A model generated the notes under the pieces. That model ran no database searches, was not told where the DNA came from, and saw only the letters and a program-made list of their open reading frames with translations. A stretch of DNA of 7,892 bases from Planctomycetota bacterium (GTDB taxonomy: Bacteria > Planctomycetota > UBA1135): assembly GCA_014382465.1 (NCBI GenBank), contig JACNJP010000165.1:1-7892 (forward strand). The letters are read 5' to 3'. Below, one piece after another: positions 1 to 6,283 of this stretch. Every line of letters starts with the position of its first letter. Position 1 is the stretch's first letter. Position numbers and translations under genes: made by a program.

Positions 1-17
1 GGCCAGGAGTGGCGCAG

Positions 18-1583
18 CTACGCGCCGAGGAAGTAGCGGCCGTGTCCGGACACCAGCCACTTGGGCGTGAGCATGGTCGCGGGGCTCAGCGCCAGGGTCT
101 GGAGCAGCTCCATGCCGTCGAAGCCGCGCGCGCCCTCCTCGGTGGGGAAGGCGACGTCGAGGATCAGCAGCTTGTAGGGGACGGCGCCGGCCCGCTGGAG
201 GGCGTCGTCGGTGTCCCCCACGGCGGTGACGTGCACCGGCAGCTCCCGGGCCAGCCACTCGGCCAGGTCGTTGCGCCACACGGCGTCGTCGTCGACCAGC
301 AGGACGCGCCAGGCGCTGGAGGGGTCGCCGAATTGCTCCGGGACGGCCTGGCGGCGGCCGGCGGCCGGCAAGGTGAACTCGAAGGTCGAGCCGTGGCCGA
401 TCCCCTGGGAGCTGACGCGGATCCGCCCCCCCATGCGCAGCACCAGGCGGCGGCAGATGGCGAGGCCCAGGCCGAGGCCGTTGCCGCCGGCCTCGGCGCC
501 CTGGGCGAAGGGGTCGAACAGGCGGTCGACCTGCGAGGGCTCGATGCCGGTGCCGGAGTCGCTGACCTGGGTGAGGATGTGGCCGCCGCCGGGGATCGCG
601 CTCAGCGAGACCACCACCTCCCCCTGGAAGGTGTGGTTGAGGGCGTTCTGGAGCAGGTTCGAGAGCACCTGGGCGTGGCGCTGCGGGTCCGCGAAGGCCA
701 CCAGGCCGTCGTCGCCGCCGAGGCCGAGGCTGACGCCGAGCTCCTCGTAGCGGTGGCGGAAGCGCCGCAGGACCTCCTCGGTGGCCGGGCCGAGCTCCAG
801 CTCGCGCGGCTGGAAGCCGGCCTTGCCGAGGTCCAGCCGCGACAGGTGCAGCAGGTCGTCGACCAGCGCCAGGAGGTGGCGGGCGGCCCCGTAGACGTCC
901 TCCTCGGCGCGGTTGCGCTCCTGCTCGTCCTCGTAGACGCCGCGCTTCATCAGGTTGAGCAGTCCCAGCAGCCCGGTCAGCGGCGTCCGGAGCTCGTGGC
1001 TGGTGGTGCGCACCAGGGCCTCCTGGCCGCGCAGGCTCTCTTGGAGTTGCTGGTTGAGCTCGGTCAGGCGCTCGCCGCTGGCCCGCTCGCGGGCCAGGCT
1101 CACCGAGTGGAAGGTCGCCACCAGCAGCAGGCTGTCCCACGAGAAGCCGCGCTGCAGCCGCTCGATGGCGTCGATCAGGCCGGGGCGGTCGCCGCTGGGC
1201 CAGCGGCTGCCGAGCTCGGCCAGGACCAGCCGCTGCAGCAGCTGGTGGCCCAGGAGGGTCAGCTCGAGCGGCATGCCGATGACCAGGTGGGCCTCGGCCA
1301 TGCGGATCGCCAGCTCGGCGCGCTGGGTGGTGTCCGGCTGGTTGTGGAGGAAGCCGTGCAGCCAGGCGCCGAGGGAGCGGTGCAGGCGCTGGAAGCGCGC
1401 CTCGCCGTCGATGAAGGACCAGGCGCGCGGCTCCTCGCGGAGCTTGGCGTAGAAGCCCTCGACGACCGCCGGGATCGCGTCCCCGAGCAGGACCGCCAGG
1501 TCCGAGAGGTCCGGCGGATCTCCGAGGTAGGCCTGGGCCTCCTTGAGGAGCTGGCGCGGTCCGGCCTGGGGCAGCGCCGTCAC
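18..1583 (-). CDS. Globin-coupled hybrid sensor histidine kinase with C-terminally short receiver domain
   Basis: Soluble heme-sensor kinase, 521 residues, no membrane segment. Residues about 25-165 look like a globin-coupled sensor domain. The FYAKL motif places Y45 at the distal position, and AEAHLVIGMP places H99 at the proximal heme-ligand position; the known kinase AfGcHK uses Tyr45 and His99. A helical linker follows, then the HisKA domain with phospho-acceptor H196 (SHELRTPL). The HATPase domain (about 300-406) has an N-box at 307-317, G1 DSGTGI at 342-347, F-box LFDPF at 355-359 and G2 GNGLGLGL at 367-374. The receiver domain starts near 426 with acidic DDD 431-433 and phospho-acceptor D476; S512 fits the switch Ser/Thr, but the protein stops at 521 before the conserved lysine. 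Predicted role: O2 or redox sensing through heme, autophosphorylation, and transfer to its own or another receiver. The GTG start touches the trxB stop (TAG|GTG), implying translational coupling; GGGGGA 8 nt upstream is a possible weak ribosome site. The kinase assignment is firm and the heme binding is inferred. Confidence 0.9.
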   Translation of the reverse strand: MTALPQAGPRQLLKEAQAYLGDPPDLSDLAVLLGDAIPAVVEGFYAKLREEPRAWSFIDGEARFQRLHRSLGAWLHGFLHNQPDTTQRAELAIRMAEAHLVIGMPLELTLLGHQLLQRLVLAELGSRWPSGDRPGLIDAIERLQRGFSWDSLLLVATFHSVSLARERASGERLTELNQQLQESLRGQEALVRTTSHELRTPLTGLLGLLNLMKRGVYEDEQERNRAEEDVYGAARHLLALVDDLLHLSRLDLGKAGFQPRELELGPATEEVLRRFRHRYEELGVSLGLGGDDGLVAFADPQRHAQVLSNLLQNALNHTFQGEVVVSLSAIPGGGHILTQVSDSGTGIEPSQVDRLFDPFAQGAEAGGNGLGLGLAICRRLVLRMGGRIRVSSQGIGHGSTFEFTLPAAGRRQAVPEQFGDPSSAWRVLLVDDDAVWRNDLAEWLARELPVHVTAVGDTDDALQRAGAVPYKLLILDVAFPTEEGARGFDGMELLQTLALSPATMLTPKWLVSGHGRYFLGA

Positions 1584-2519
1584 CTACTCGATCCCCCGCT
1601 CCTCGAGCCAGCGCTGGGCTTCGAGGGCGGCGGCGCAGCCAGAGCCGGCGGCGGTGATCGCCTGGCGGTAGACCGGGTCGCTGACGTCGCCGGCGGCGAA
1701 GACCCCCTCGACGCTGGTGCGGGTGCCGCCTTCGACCTGCAGGTAGCCGACCTCGTCCTTGGCGAATTCCTCGCCGAGGAAGTCGGTGTTGGGCGCGTGG
1801 CCGATGGCGACGAACAGCCCCTGGCAGGCGAACTCCTCGGTGCCGCCCTTCTCGGTGTCCTCGAGCACCAGGCCGGTGACCTTCTTGTCCTCGGCGTGGA
1901 GGATGTCCACCACCTGGCGCCACAGCTTGAGCTCGATCTTGGGGTGCTTGCGGACCCGCTCCTCCATGACCTTGGAGGCGCGGAAGTAGTCGCGGCGGTG
2001 CACGATCGTCACCTTGGTGGCGAAGCGGGTCAGGAACAGCGCCTCCTCCATGGCGGTGTCGCCGGCGCCGACGATCGCCACCTCCTTGTCCTTGAAGAAG
2101 GCGCCGTCGCAGGTGGCGCAGGCCGAGACGCCGAAGCCCATCAGCAGCTGCTCCTTCTCCAGGCCGAGCAGCTTGGCCTTGGCGCCGGTGGCCAGGACGA
2201 TCGCGTGGGCCTCGACCTCCTCGCCGAAGTCGTCCTCGATCAGGAACGGCCGCTTGGAGGTGTCGATGGCCTTGACGTTGCGGAATTCGACGAACTCGGT
2301 GCCGAAGCGCGCCGCCTGGGCCTTGAACTTCTCCATCAGCTCCGGCCCCATCACCCCGTCCGGGAAGCCGGGGTAATTCTCGACCTCGGTGGTGATCGTG
2401 AGCTGGCCGCCGGGCTGCATGCCCTCGAACAGCAGCGGCTTCAAGCCGGCGCGGGACAGGTAGAGGGCGGCGGTGTAACCGGCCGGGCCGGAACCGATGA
2501 TGGCGACGTTGCGGACCAT
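1584..2519 (-). CDS. trxB: Thioredoxin reductase (NADPH, low-molecular-weight type)
   Basis: Cytosolic flavoenzyme that passes electrons from NADPH through FAD and a redox-active disulfide to thioredoxin. At 311 residues it has the usual length of the bacterial low-molecular-weight type. The FAD-binding GSGPAG lies at 9-14 and a PGGQL segment at 37-41. The redox motif CATC has C134 and C137 followed by D138, the usual acid. The NADPH-binding GAGDTA is at 151-156, and HRRDYFRA at 174-181 carries the basic residues that read the 2'-phosphate. The C-terminal FAD motif GVFAAGD is at 272-278. The ATG start gives a normal N-terminus directly before the first Rossmann strand. No Shine-Dalgarno sequence is visible; a TATGAT box lies 9 nt upstream. 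It sits 45 bp after the beta-helix gene and directly abuts the globin kinase downstream. No thioredoxin gene is in the window. Confidence 0.97.
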   Translation of the reverse strand: MVRNVAIIGSGPAGYTAALYLSRAGLKPLLFEGMQPGGQLTITTEVENYPGFPDGVMGPELMEKFKAQAARFGTEFVEFRNVKAIDTSKRPFLIEDDFGEEVEAHAIVLATGAKAKLLGLEKEQLLMGFGVSACATCDGAFFKDKEVAIVGAGDTAMEEALFLTRFATKVTIVHRRDYFRASKVMEERVRKHPKIELKLWRQVVDILHAEDKKVTGLVLEDTEKGGTEEFACQGLFVAIGHAPNTDFLGEEFAKDEVGYLQVEGGTRTSVEGVFAAGDVSDPVYRQAITAAGSGCAAALEAQRWLEERGIE

Positions 2520-2528
2520 GGGGTCCGA

Positions 2529-2534
2529 ATCATA
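2529..2534 (-). promoter_or_regulatory. Candidate -10 box for trxB, very close to its ATG
   Basis: Read on the minus strand the hexamer is TATGAT, matching 5 of 6 positions of the sigma70 -10 consensus, and it is an AT-rich island in GC-rich DNA. It lies 9 nt before the trxB ATG, so transcription would start about 2-3 nt before the start codon and the mRNA would be leaderless or nearly so. No good -35 hexamer exists at 16-18 nt; a TTGACC further upstream is too far away (28 nt). It would give trxB and the kinase a promoter independent of the beta-helix gene. Confidence 0.4.
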
Positions 2535-2550
2535 GGACAGCTTCCGGAGC

Positions 2551-2581
2551 CCCTCCAGGGCCGGTCAAGGCTCCTGGAGGG
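2551..2581. repeat. Inverted repeat spanning the stop codon of the beta-helix gene
   Basis: Perfect 9-bp arms (2551-2559 and 2573-2581, CCCTCCAGG paired with CCTGGAGGG) enclose a 13-nt loop that contains the TGA stop of the beta-helix gene. On the minus-strand transcript it could form a GC-rich hairpin, but no U-tract follows, so it is not a classical intrinsic terminator. It might slow polymerase or shield the 3' end between the two cistrons. Confidence 0.4.
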
Positions 2582-5288
2582 TGACGATCTCGAGGTCGGT
2601 CACGCCGCCGAAGCCGCCGGTGGTGACCCCCTGGACCCGCCAGACTCCCGGGGCGCCGGCGGCCGCCGCAAGGCGCGCCGCGTAGACCCCGCTGGCCGGC
2701 ATGATCGTGTCGATCAGGATCGTGGAGCGGTAGCGGTCGAGCTCGAGGGTGCCGTAGGGGGTGTTCCAGGTCCCGGCGTGCTTGGACGCGGCGACGCCGA
2801 AGCGCAGCCCGGGGGTCCCCGTGACCACGATCAAGGTCTTGTAGTCCTGCGACCCGTGAACCGGATCGACCCGCAGGTCGGGCTCGGGCAGCCGCGGGAA
2901 GCCGTAGTCGACCAGGCCGAGCGCCGGGTCGTCGAGCTGGTGGTGGACCCGGTTCTCGATCACGTAGGAGTCGGTTGTGCCCCAGTAGTTGTGCCGCATC
3001 GGCAGCGGGTCGTCGCAGCCGGCCAGGTAGACCGAGGCCAGGGCGTGGCCGGCCAGCCGGTTGTGGCCGCCGCCGGCGCCGTCGAAGTCGAGGTCGAGCT
3101 GGTAGCCGCTGCCGCCGGTCTCGTCCAGGTAGACGCCGTAGTCGCCGTCGACGAAGGTGTTGTCGCGGAAGCTGGCGTGGATGTCGGACGACCCCCAGGT
3201 CGTGTTCGGGTTGACGTAGAGCCCGTACTTGGCGGTGCCGGCGCCGTCGGCGGCGTTGCCGCTGAACTGGTAGGGCTGGCCGCCGAGACCGTAGAGGGTG
3301 AAGGCGCTGCCGCCCGGCCGGACCTTGGCGGTGTTGTCGAGGAAGTCGACCGGCGCGTTGTTGGCCAGCGCCTGGAAGCCCTGGCTGCAGCCGCTGGCGG
3401 CGTTGCCTCGGAACAAGGTGTAGCCGGCGGCGCCGTTGCTGAGGAAGCCGAGGGCGCAGGTCTTGGCGAGGTTCTCCTCGATCAGCGTGGCCGAGGCGTT
3501 GTGCGACAGGATGCCGGTCCCGCCGCAGTCTCGGGCGACGTTGCCCAGGCCGGGGCCGCCGATGCTGCCGGTGGACTGGCGGAAGAAGATGCCGCCGCCC
3601 AGGCCGAGGTCGACGCCGCAGTCCACCACCTCGCTGTCCTCGACCCGCGTGGCGCTGGAGTAGTAGGAGTAGATGCCGTAGATCGCCCGCTCGACCTTCA
3701 CCCCGGCGGCCAGGCCGCCGCTGGTGTGGTCGAAGACGATGCCGGCGCCGTAGCGGTCGCCGTGGACCGCCGACCAGGCGTCGACCCGCAGGTCGCGGAT
3801 TTGGACGTCGGCGCCCAGCACGCTGATGACGTCGTTGCCGACGCCGGCGGCCGGGTTGTCGCCGGAGACGTTGGTGCCGAGGGCCGGGTTGGGATCGACG
3901 CCGCTGCCCTGCAGCACCATGGCGCGCGGGATCACCAGCGAGCCGGGGTAGCTGCCCGGCAGGATCTCCACCGTGCCGCCGGTGTCGACGTTGTCGATGC
4001 CCTCCTGGATGGTCAGGTAGTCGCCGGCGCCGTCGTCGTCGACCACCACCCGGTCGATGACCGGGTTGGAGTAGTCCACCAGGCCGAGCAGCGGGTCGTC
4101 GAGCTGGTGCCAGACGGTGGCCTCGATGCCGGCCAGAGTGGCGGCGCCCCAGGAGTTGGCCTGGGCCGACAGGTCGTCGTCGCAGCCCTGCAGCAGCAGG
4201 TTGAGGCCGAAGTTGCCGCGGAAGCGGTTGGCGTCGGCCGGCGCGCCGCCGACCAGCAGGCCGTGGACCCACGGCTGGGAGGCAGCGGTCTCGTCGAACA
4301 CCAGGGCGGCGTCGAGGCCGTGGAACTCGTTGCGGACGGCGTGGCCGAGGACGTCGTTCTGGCCCCACGGCGTGAGGTCGGTGGTGGCGAAGACCCCGCT
4401 GCTGCCCGGCACCAGCCGGCCGTCGAAGTCGTTGTCCTCGATCCAGCCGCGGCCGTTGGAGCCGAAGAAGGACACCCCCCACTGGCACTCGACGAAGCGG
4501 TTGCCGGCGACCGTGACGTCGGCGCCGAGCCCGATCAGCTGCACCCCCTGGGCGCACTGGCCGAAGTAGTTGTCGCGCACGGCGCTGGCGGCGCGGGTGC
4601 CGTTCGCCAGCACCCCGAGCTGGCAGCCGCGGACGTCGTTGACGGTGACGTCGCCGCTGGAGCCGGCGTGGGTCGAGACGCCGATGCCGCAGTCGCGCAC
4701 GACGTTGCCGGTGACCGTCCCGGAGGCGCCGTAGAGCATCAGGCCGGCCGACTCCAGCCCCACCATGCGGGCGTTCTCGACCCGGTTGCCGCGGAACAGG
4801 TGGCCGTCGCCCTGGGAGCCGTAGACCGCCCGGTGCCAGATGTTGCGCACCACGCAGTTCTCGACCGTCAGCCGCTGCCACGGGCCGTTGGTGTAGTTGG
4901 TGATGACGCCGTTGCGGGCGTCGATGCCGCTGCCGAGGCCGGGGTTGTCGCCGTCGAAGACCAGGCCGACCAGGGAGACGTCGTCGGCCTCGACGCGGCA
5001 GCTCTGGGTGGTGGTCAGGATCTGCGAGCCGAAGCCGCTGCCGACGTCGGAGGTCGCCGGGTGGATCGTGACCAGCTCGCCGGCGGCGCCCTGAATCGAC
5101 ACCGAGGTGTGGACCACCAGGTCCTCCGGGTAGACCCCGCCGTGGACGACGATGAAGTCGCCCGGCGCGGAGGCGTCGATGGCGGCCTGGATGGTGGTGA
5201 AGTGGCCGCCGCCCTGGCCGTCGACGATCCAGGTGTTGGCGGGTTGCGGGGCGGGCGCGCAGGCGAGGAGCAGCAGGGAGAGGATCAT
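2565..5288 (-). CDS. Duplicated right-handed parallel beta-helix protein, probable lipoprotein
   Basis: A 907-residue exported protein of the parallel beta-helix (pectin-lyase fold) type; substrate unknown. The N-terminus MILSLLLLAC resembles a minimal lipoprotein signal with lipobox LLAC and C10 as lipidation site, but it is unusually short and lacks a positive charge. Two homologous beta-helix domains follow, about 19-408 and 413-799. Each opens with a VDxxGxGxxxTIQ segment (22-34 and 416-428) and a GxYP motif (51-54 and 445-448), and each ends with NxWG (378-381 and 767-770) plus HQLDDPxLGLVDY (394-406 and 783-795). Between these run many short Asn/Gly-rich coils, such as RGN and LxxN motifs, typical of ladder turns. 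A C-terminal segment of about 105 residues (804-907) is not helix-like and may be an anchoring or beta-sandwich module. The ATG overlaps the stop of the upstream membrane-protein gene (ATGA); no Shine-Dalgarno sequence is present, so translation is probably coupled. Similar folds occur in polysaccharide lyases, NosD-like proteins and surface adhesins, and no catalytic site can be assigned. The fold is confident, the role is not. Confidence 0.9.
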   Translation of the reverse strand: MILSLLLLACAPAPQPANTWIVDGQGGGHFTTIQAAIDASAPGDFIVVHGGVYPEDLVVHTSVSIQGAAGELVTIHPATSDVGSGFGSQILTTTQSCRVEADDVSLVGLVFDGDNPGLGSGIDARNGVITNYTNGPWQRLTVENCVVRNIWHRAVYGSQGDGHLFRGNRVENARMVGLESAGLMLYGASGTVTGNVVRDCGIGVSTHAGSSGDVTVNDVRGCQLGVLANGTRAASAVRDNYFGQCAQGVQLIGLGADVTVAGNRFVECQWGVSFFGSNGRGWIEDNDFDGRLVPGSSGVFATTDLTPWGQNDVLGHAVRNEFHGLDAALVFDETAASQPWVHGLLVGGAPADANRFRGNFGLNLLLQGCDDDLSAQANSWGAATLAGIEATVWHQLDDPLLGLVDYSNPVIDRVVVDDDGAGDYLTIQEGIDNVDTGGTVEILPGSYPGSLVIPRAMVLQGSGVDPNPALGTNVSGDNPAAGVGNDVISVLGADVQIRDLRVDAWSAVHGDRYGAGIVFDHTSGGLAAGVKVERAIYGIYSYYSSATRVEDSEVVDCGVDLGLGGGIFFRQSTGSIGGPGLGNVARDCGGTGILSHNASATLIEENLAKTCALGFLSNGAAGYTLFRGNAASGCSQGFQALANNAPVDFLDNTAKVRPGGSAFTLYGLGGQPYQFSGNAADGAGTAKYGLYVNPNTTWGSSDIHASFRDNTFVDGDYGVYLDETGGSGYQLDLDFDGAGGGHNRLAGHALASVYLAGCDDPLPMRHNYWGTTDSYVIENRVHHQLDDPALGLVDYGFPRLPEPDLRVDPVHGSQDYKTLIVVTGTPGLRFGVAASKHAGTWNTPYGTLELDRYRSTILIDTIMPASGVYAARLAAAAGAPGVWRVQGVTTGGFGGVTDLEIVTLQEP
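2904..2942 (-). repeat. 39-bp direct repeat, copy in second beta-helix domain
   Basis: Encodes residues 783-795 (HQLDDPALGLVDY) in the closing segment of beta-helix domain 2. It matches the copy at 4071-4109 at 36 of 39 bases. It is one of the clearest DNA-level traces of the internal duplication of this gene. Confidence 0.85.
4071..4109 (-). repeat. 39-bp direct repeat, copy in first beta-helix domain
   Basis: Encodes residues 394-406 (HQLDDPLLGLVDY) at the close of beta-helix domain 1. It is 36/39 identical to the copy at 2904-2942 and in the same frame; the differences are one silent Val codon change (GTC/GTG is not involved; the changes fall near the Leu/Ala and Val-Asp codons) and one Leu/Ala replacement. 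Confidence 0.8.
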
Positions 5289-5833
5289 TGGTGCGGAGAT
5301 AGGGCGGGAGGGGTCTGGGGAGGACGGGAGGCGCCGGCCGGCGGCGCGGCTTCGGCCGGATAGGCCTGGCGGAGCGCGGCGCCGCTGAGGTCCTGCAGCA
5401 GGACCTGCTCGGCGTCGGCGCGCGGGTCGAGCGCCGGCGGCGGTCCGTCGAACGCCGCGACGAGCCGGCCGGCGGCGAGATCGGCGCCCGATGGCGGGGC
5501 GCCGGCGACCGGGCGGCCGGCGGTCTCCGCCCCCGGATTCTCCGAGCCGGAGCGGGACGGCGTCGCCGGGCCGGCCGCCAAGGGATCGGCGGCCGGAGAG
5601 GCCGCCGGCATCCCTGCGGTCGCCGGAGGGCCGTCGAAACCTCCCCCGCCTCCTGGCGGGCCCCCCAGCAGGAGCAGCAAGGCGCCGCCCGCGAGCAGCG
5701 GGGCGACCACGGTGAGCGCGAGCCGGAGCGGAGCCGGCCGGCGACGAGCGGGAGAACGGGAGATATCAGGCATGACCGCCGATTCCAGGGTGGCGGGAAC
5801 TGCGGGGAGGGCGAGATCCACTCTAACAGGCAT
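5285..5833 (-). CDS. Small single-pass membrane protein with Pro/Ala/Gly-rich tail, unknown function
   Basis: A 182-residue protein that I do not recognise. A basic stretch (R26-R37, with RRR at 30-32) precedes one hydrophobic segment at about 36-57 (LALTVVAPLLAGG followed by a poly-Leu run), so the tail should lie outside the cytoplasm. The tail (58-182) is rich in Pro, Ala and Gly, probably disordered, and contains the pentapeptide FDGPP twice (66-70 and 128-132). A less proline-rich, possibly helical patch lies at about 140-158. The first ATG is used here; M21 (ATG at 5771-5773) would give a more typical short cytoplasmic head and is an equally plausible start. The stop codon overlaps the beta-helix start (ATGA), which supports a real gene translationally coupled to a surface protein. 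Low sequence complexity in GC-rich DNA leaves some chance that it is spurious. Confidence 0.62.
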   Translation of the reverse strand: MPVRVDLALPAVPATLESAVMPDISRSPARRRPAPLRLALTVVAPLLAGGALLLLLGGPPGGGGGFDGPPATAGMPAASPAADPLAAGPATPSRSGSENPGAETAGRPVAGAPPSGADLAAGRLVAAFDGPPPALDPRADAEQVLLQDLSGAALRQAYPAEAAPPAGASRPPQTPPALSPHQ

Positions 5834-5874
5834 CTGGATTGGCGCCGGAGGACCCGGAAAGTCACAATCGGGGG
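5834..5874. promoter_or_regulatory. Compact divergent promoter region
   Basis: These 41 bp separate the ATG of the minus-strand membrane-protein gene from the ATG of the plus-strand release-factor-like gene. Plus strand: TTGGCG (5839-5844), an 18-nt spacer, then CACAAT (5863-5868), 6 nt before the ATG at 5875. Minus strand: TTGTGA (5862-5867 reversed), an 18-nt spacer, then GCCAAT, 4 nt before the ATG at 5833. The same two blocks thus serve as -35 and -10 candidates in opposite directions. Matches to consensus are partial (3-4 of 6), so this is a proposal only. Confidence 0.35.
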
Positions 5875-6219
5875 ATGCCGCCGCAGTTCCACACCGACCG
5901 CGAGACCCTCGAGAAGGAGGTCGTGATGAACTTCATGCGGGCCGGCGGCCCCGGCGGCCAGCACCGCAACAAGGTCGAGAGCGGGGTGCGCCTGTTCCAC
6001 CCGCCGAGCGGCATCACCGTGATCGCGACCGAGCGGCGCAGCCAGCACCAGAACCGCGAGCTGGCCTACGAGCGCCTGATCGAGCGGCTCAAGAAGAAGA
6101 ACCACCGCCCCAAGCCGCGCAAGCCGACCAAGAAGCCGCGCTCGGCCGACCGCAAGCGCCTGGACGCCAAGAAGCAGCGCTCCGAGACCAAGCGCGACCG
6201 CGGTCACCCTGAGGACTGA
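5875..6219 (+). CDS. Release-factor-like GGQ protein (RF-1 domain only), probable ribosome rescue factor
   Basis: A 114-residue protein made of the peptidyl-tRNA hydrolysis domain of class I release factors without the stop-codon reading domains. The GGQ motif (27-29) sits in RAGGPGGQHRNK, followed by the RSQHQN element (55-60) typical of the fold. From about residue 73 to the end it is a strongly basic tail (KPRKPTKKPR and similar), resembling the C-terminal tail by which ArfB (YaeJ) enters the empty mRNA channel. It lacks the insertion seen between the GGQ and RSQ regions of ArfB, so it is closer to the short RF-1-domain proteins related to mitochondrial mtRF-R. Expected role: hydrolysis of peptidyl-tRNA on stalled ribosomes. 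A TTG at 5839 would add 12 residues, but the conserved part begins after the ATG and the TTG overlaps a possible -35 box, so the ATG is preferred. No clear Shine-Dalgarno sequence is present. Confidence 0.88.
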   Translation: MPPQFHTDRETLEKEVVMNFMRAGGPGGQHRNKVESGVRLFHPPSGITVIATERRSQHQNRELAYERLIERLKKKNHRPKPRKPTKKPRSADRKRLDAKKQRSETKRDRGHPED

Positions 6220-6240
6220 CCGGGCTCGACCGGAACCCGG
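6220..6240. terminator. Weak hairpin after the release-factor-like gene
   Basis: CCGGG (6220-6224) can pair with CCCGG (6236-6240) around an 11-nt loop immediately after the TGA stop. The stem is short and no U-tract follows, so terminator function is doubtful. Confidence 0.15.
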
Positions 6241-6248
6241 CCCCGGCC

Positions 6249-6283
6249 TGGACCGACCGCGCGGTGGTTCCTAGGGTGGCCGC
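6249..6283 (+). promoter_or_regulatory. Candidate promoter with internal palindrome before the SDR gene
   Basis: TGGACC (6249-6254), a 17-nt spacer and TAGGGT (6272-6277) end 6 nt before the SDR ATG, which would make the message leaderless. A perfect 10-bp palindrome ACCGCGCGGT (6256-6265) lies in the spacer and could be a repressor site, though GC-rich palindromes of this size arise easily by chance. The same bases include AGGGTGG, which could alternatively be a poor ribosome site. Confidence 0.3.

Noticed and set aside
9..5363. Plus-strand open frame of 1784 codons
   Set aside because: It is exactly codon-for-codon antisense to the kinase, trxB and beta-helix genes, which all lie in one frame. 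A stop would need TTA, CTA or TCA sense codons, which these GC-rich genes avoid. The product is low-complexity with no domain.
5839..5841. TTG as start of the release-factor-like gene
   Set aside because: The added 12 residues are not part of the conserved core, and the TTG coincides with a possible -35 element; the ATG at 5875 suffices.
2530..6207. Minus-strand open frame of 1225 codons
   Set aside because: It overlaps the beta-helix and membrane-protein genes in another frame and gives the Arg/Pro-rich composition expected of a shifted GC-rich frame; no recognisable domain.
5712..6212. Plus-strand frame of 166 codons over the release-factor-like gene
   Set aside because: It is the shifted frame of a gene with a clear GGQ motif and overlaps the divergent membrane-protein gene; the translation is Arg/Pro-rich.
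6256..6265. Perfect palindrome ACCGCGCGGT as a firm operator
   Set aside because: A 10-bp palindrome is expected several times by chance in a window of this size and GC content; kept only as a note within the candidate promoter.
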